A stretch of DNA of 64,000 bases. It comes from Oreocharis arfaki. Its lineage: Eukaryota; Chordata; Aves; Passeriformes; Paramythiidae. Below are positions 59,133 through 64,000 of this stretch, one piece after another (positions within the stretch are counted from its first letter, which is position 1; each line of letters opens with the position of its first letter). The notes beneath the pieces are model-generated. The model ran no database searches. It saw only the letters and a list, made by a program, of their open reading frames with translations, and was not told the DNA's origin. Location of the stretch: NCBI GenBank assembly GCA_013398015.1, contig VZRR01010289.1, positions 94,727-158,726 of the forward strand, in the 5' to 3' direction. The translations under genes and the position numbers were made by a program.

Positions 59133-62100
59133 CTGCAGGGGAACAAGGACCGTTAGTGTGAGCGCTGTCCCAGTCAAAACCCATCATCAACCAGCCAAGT
59201 ATGCTCAGTTTGTTAACTCATCTTACTGCCTTTTCCTTGCAGAATTTTAGGCATCTGGTATTTATGACTTGAAAGAGTAGCAAGAAGTTTTTAGGGTTAC
59301 ATACACCTTAGTGTATGAAGTCCCACGTGACTGTGACTCACTATGGCATCTACAGAATATGAAAAACTGAGTTTAAATAAAAGCTGATTCCATCAGTTCA
59401 AGGTTATGTCCTGTTTAATCAAACACTTTGATTTGTCAGACTGAACATGAGGAACATGGAGGGGATGCCTGAGGTGCCTGGAGGGAGAATGAGCAATCTC
59501 CACTTGCTGGAATGAACGTGCCAGGTCTGGAGAATGAGACATTTCCTAATCACTTAGTGTCGCTTTCTGAAAATATTCTCAAGTTTTCTCTTGAGAAATC
59601 AGTATTTACTGTTAAAGTGAAAAAGATCCATCAAGTCTCCTATGTCACTGCCCAGTCACTAACCAGGAAGGCACTGAACACTGCCATTTCCCACTAGAAC
59701 AGTTCCAGTGGAAATGTTGTTCAATTCCAGACACCTTCATCTGTTTCTAAAGTACAGAATCCATTTGTCCCTGCAAACCACAATGCTGTGCTCTGGGGAA
59801 CGCTGTGGATACAAGCTGGGATATAAGCCCATGGTTATGGAGTCCAAGGGAGGGATAAATGCATTTATCCTGGGTTTAGATACAGCCAGGTAACACTGAT
59901 TATTACTGGAATTACTTTCAGTATAAATTATTATTAATGAGAACAGAAAGTTACCTTTATCTTGTCCTTGATACCATTATTAAATACCCATTTTTGCTTC
60001 TCATGACACATCCGTGGCAATAAATAGGAATGCCCCAGCAAACCAGACTCTACTGGTACATCCTGTGAAGTATTTTGCCTCCCACTCCCATGGTTCCCTG
60101 CACTTCAGTTTTCTGGTTTGCTGCCTAACAATGCAATTTCACTCCAGGAGGCAGCAGAAGGACTCTGAGTAACAGAGAGTCGCCTCCAGTGCAGGTCCTT
60201 GATCCCAGCTCTGCTTTGTTCCAGGGTCAACAGGAGCACCTAGAGCTGGAGCAGGCTGTGGCTCAGTTTTACCTCAGAGGGAGCAGAAGGAGACCCAGAG
60301 TGCTGTTCCTGCACATCTGCCATCCCACTGCCCCCGCCTGCACCGAGGGCTCTGCCCCACCGGGGCCTTTCCTGCTTTTCCCACACACCTTGCATTCCTG
60401 CATTTAAAGGAAAACTGTTTCCAAAAGAAATAACACACACAACTCTCTCACACAATTTACATTACCCCTTCTCTTTTTAAAGCACAGGTGTTCCTAAGAA
60501 GGAACAGGAAACTCAGAGCCCCATGCAGCCCCTGCCCACAATGACTGGAGAATGTTCTGGCTGTTGGAACCTGGGACAGGGATTTCACTGGAGAACTCCA
60601 TGTACTAGCACAGGCATTTTTTAAAAGGAATGACAAAAAAATCCTGGCGAAAGAAATCACAAGTGTCCTTGTTCCTGACGGAATACTGGTGCATTCTGAG
60701 CAGAGAAATCTCTGCAGAATTGATCAAGAAAATCCCCTCATTATTTAATTATACATCCACCTTCCAGAGTTCACAGAAGACAGGAAGCAGCTGTGGTTGC
60801 CATGAGGCAAAACCTTCCCCACCATCACTGTGGGTCAGGTTCCCTGTCCTGTTCCCGCTGCCTGAGCAGGGTCTGGGCTGGATTCACCAGGGAGGATGCT
60901 GTCCATAGGGAAGGCTTGGATGTATCTGAGTCCCACAGCAGCTGGAACAGGCTCTGACAGACAGATTTCCATTTGGAAATGCTCAAAGCAGCAGCTGGAG
61001 GCTGAGTGGGACACTGGGACACCATCCCAGCTGGTTCTACAGTGTCTGGTGACAGACTCAAGCACAGGCACTTTGAAGACTCTCCCTCATAATTCCTGTT
61101 GTCACAGGCCCTGGAATAAGCAGACAGGTGTGCCAGCAGTGCCACACTGAAGCACAGATGTACTGGAGTCTGCACCTCCTCTCTGGGACAGGTCTCTGCA
61201 CGGGGGCAGCACCAAGAGCACACACAGGTTGTGCCATATCTGTGTTGCTCCCACTCGGCCACGCTGCCTTCCCAAACAGAAAGCCAGCCATCTAAAACAG
61301 CTCTGAGGAGTCTGCATTCCTAATTACTTTGGTCAAACACAGCTCGGGATGAAAAGGTCTATTTTTAGAATGTTTCCAGTAAGGATCCCAGCTTTTTCTT
61401 TCCAGAGACAATGAGTTTTCTGTTTGTTTTAAAATACAGGCTTAGTCTTCCACTTCCCTAAAAATGAAAACTAGCTGCAGTGAAATTAATTACTGCAATG
61501 ATTTGCTATTCCTGAGGCTGACTGCAGCAAATGCAGAGCCAAGGGGCTATGACAAGAAGAGACAAGCTCACCTCAGATGGCCTGAGCCCAGCGCTTGCCA
61601 TTGGCCTGCCCGATGCAGACAGACCTGGGTTTGTATCCATCAGGACCAGGCTGTGCAACAGAGGTGCAGGACACCTGTGAGGGAAGGGCTCTGGGAGCTA
61701 TGCCCAGCCTTGCCCTCCTGGGCAAATGTTTCTACTTCCACTATTCCTCCGCAATTGCAGAGACCCAGTGTCAGTGGAACTGCAGCAGGCGGCCAGCAAG
61801 CATCACTCCTCTGGGAGCAAAGTGAGAACATGAAGGTGAAGTGCCACATCGACGTTCCAGCCACAGGAACCTCTCTGGAAATCAGGAACCAAGTTCCAAC
61901 CACCTGAGCAGGAGGAACCCCAGTGGGAACAGCTCAGCACATGAGCAGGGGTACAGGTGGTACAGATTCCCACCAGCCAGTGGGAAGCAAAGAGAACCTT
62001 CAAGTCCATTCCTAACTCAGCTTTTGTGCTGTGCCTGGTGTTTAAGGGAATGTTCACAACTTCCCTGCAGTGAGTGGGATGCTGTGTATTTATCCTGTTA

Positions 62101-62802
62101 AAATACTCCTGCCTGCACTGGCTCCTCCTCAGTGAAGTCACTTGCACAGCCTCTCCCTCTTTTCCCTTGCAGGGCACATAAATAGGTCCTGTACAGAGTC
62201 TCTTCACAGAGTTTGCTTGAGGCAACCCACAGATGAAGTAGGGAAAAATAATCAGCATGCCTGGAACAAACTGCCAGCCTGGGAGATTTCTGTTGCCTGA
62301 GGGCACTGAAGTATAGGCAAAATAAGACATGACATATTTACACTCAATCTCTCCAGGAAGGGAGATACACAGGTATTTTATGAGATGTTAAAGGTATTTT
62401 TCAAAAATGCAGCTGAGCAGGAGTTAGAAATGACAAGTACCATTTTCTCTCTCCCTCTCCATTACAGCCATCCTATCATGTATTCAATAAACCCTGCTGC
62501 CTCATTCTCTCATGCCACTTTTATTCCAGAGAAATCACTTTGATGGAGCAACTCTTTACTCACAGAAGAGACAATGAGGAGACAACAATCCAGCTCCACG
62601 GTCATTACTGTCACCCCAAGGAAGTGCCACTCTTCAAGCCCACAGCTTCCAGAGGAAGCCAAAGGCATCCCAGGTCCTGTCTGGCACCCTGCTCTTCAAA
62701 CAGCTCAGTCAAACTCACTGATCCCACACCCACGGGGGATGGCTGCTCTCCTTCCTCCTGTCAGTTCTTACAGCTTCTCCTCTTGAGGAGAAAATCAGCA
62801 GC
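59133..62802 (-). other. GPR149: GPR149 intron, no embedded gene seen
   Basis: Sequence upstream of the last GPR149 exon. ORFs here are short and unconserved, and none looks like a transmembrane exon. This is inferred to be intronic from the gene direction. Confidence 0.6.
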
Positions 62803-62912
62803 ACTCCAATAAGAACCCCTGCATTTATGGACTCCAATGAGAACCCCTGTATTTATGGACTCCAATGAGAACCCCTGTATTTTTGGACTCTAAGAATAAC
62901 ACCTGTATGTCC
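62803..62912. repeat. 28-bp tandem repeat, about four copies
   Basis: ACTCCAATGAGAACCCCTGT plus ATTTATGG repeats with starts at 62803, 62831, 62859 and 62887. The last copy is diverged. A minisatellite in the presumed GPR149 intron. Confidence 0.85.
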
Positions 62913-63879
62913 TGCAGAAGGACGTGGCAAATTAATGCCAGGGGGAGTCTTCTTTTTTAACACCCGTGGGAAATGCAGAGTGATAAGAACAGAGTGACTT
63001 TTCTTAGACATTTTGGGACTTCAAGACAGGATGAACAAAGGAGGTGGTTAGGAGGTGGTTTTCAACTTATTTAATGTGTGGCCCAAATTGATCTTTCATC
63101 CAACATACACCTGAGCAATGCATAAAGTTATTTTTACAAAGCTTGCAGGGGTTTCACACTCTGCCCTTTCCCAGCAGCAAAGCAAATGTCAGCTGTGAAG
63201 CTCTGGCAGCTCCTGCTGAATGTCAGAACCAGGTAGAGCTGTAACTCCAAAGCCTGGAACTTTTACCCCATAGAAGCTTTAATGCCTGGCACTGGGTTAT
63301 ACCTGGGAAAGTGCCAGAAGTGGATGAGCTGTGATTCTTTGTAATGCAAGTAGTGAAGAGTATGTCCAAAAGTGCCATACATAGCCCTAGGGCACAGAAA
63401 ACACCCCCAGACATTGCTGCCAGCTGCTCACAAAGAGCTGCTCTCACCTGCTGCAGTCCTGGGGTTGCATCTGACCTGGCACCAGGGGACATGGGGAAAG
63501 GATTTTTTTTTTTTTTAAAACATCATCTGGAAACTCCTGCAAGGAGAGCCACAGTTATGAACCTACTGATACAGTGATTTTATTAACCAAGCTGTATATG
63601 GCACATGAGGCCTTGGCAAGAACTGGTAGATTAAAACCAGGCTGAGTCATCACTTCCTTTTGCCCCCAAGTGCAGGAATTCATCCCTGCATACTGCAACA
63701 GAGTGAGCATTGGCTTTTTATGAAAGGGATGATCAGTCAGATTTGAAATATCAGCCAAATTCCTACTGTGACTCAGATGATAAACCTGTGTTTATCAGAT
63801 GGAGAGAGATTCCTGTATTTGCATACAAAATACATCTTATACATCTCCTGTGTGTGTGCAAAGGCCGAGCATGAACTGA
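62913..63879 (-). other. GPR149: GPR149 intron, continued
   Basis: No feature was recognised apart from a short T homopolymer at about 63506-63517. Confidence 0.5.
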
Positions 63880-63960
63880 TCTGGCTTTGAAGTCACCCTG
63901 CTTGGAGCAGGAGCTTGGATTAGGCGGCTTCCAGAGATCCCTTCCAACCTAACGCCTTCC
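63880..63960 (+). mobile_element. CR1 LINE 3' fragment, sense orientation
   Basis: GCTTGGAGCAGGAGCTTGGA, then TTCCAGAGATCCCTTCCAAC and CTAACGCC follow the avian CR1 3' end in the plus direction (GGAGCAGG, TTGGA, GGTCCCTTCCAACC in the family). It is short, near the window edge and non-coding. Confidence 0.75.
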
Positions 63961-64000
63961 AGAGCTCCTGTCTCACAGACTTCACATGGGCTTTCACCCC

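Overview
This is vertebrate nuclear DNA, almost certainly from a bird. The signs are spliced genes with GT/AG introns, CpG-island promoters, CR1-type LINE tails, an ERV-like LTR of a kind common in bird genomes, and compact introns. The gene order ARHGEF26 (+), DHX36 (-), GPR149 (-) is the one I recall from human chromosome 3q25. No prokaryotic or phage features and no CRISPR array were seen.

Layout. Positions 1-10.7 kb are upstream intergenic DNA with a 22-bp tandem repeat, one CR1 tail and a small CpG-rich patch. About 10.7-12.1 kb is the ARHGEF26 CpG island and first visible coding exon, broken by a 522-base run of N (11161-11682) that hides the start codon. From 11.7 to 37.0 kb there are 14 coding exons of ARHGEF26 (SGEF), a RhoG exchange factor. 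Their joined frame gives 642 residues ending in a PDZ ligand, followed by a 3' UTR to about 38.5 kb. From 38.5 to 42.8 kb lies the gap between two convergent genes. It holds a degraded CR1, a solo LTR and an unexplained CpG island with a minus-strand splice donor. From 42.8 to 57.8 kb all 25 coding exons of DHX36 (RHAU, a G-quadruplex helicase) lie on the minus strand. The reading frame is intact through exons 2-25, but exon 1 is truncated at a single N (57727), so the G-quadruplex-binding motif is absent from the window. From 58.56 to 59.13 kb is the last coding exon of GPR149 (minus). The remainder to 64 kb appears to be its preceding intron.

The three genes form no pathway; they are a conserved syntenic block. 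ARHGEF26 acts on RhoG at membranes and junctions, DHX36 acts on G-quadruplex DNA and RNA in nucleus and cytoplasm, and GPR149 is an orphan receptor. The most interesting non-gene signals are: a perfect five-unit heat-shock element inside a DHX36 intron; the orphan CpG island at 41.2-41.7 kb; paired TFIIIC B-box-like motifs upstream of DHX36; a GC-AG intron next to a weak donor flanking a frame-neutral DHX36 exon; and a 41-bp minisatellite open in all three forward frames. I found no convincing new protein-coding system.
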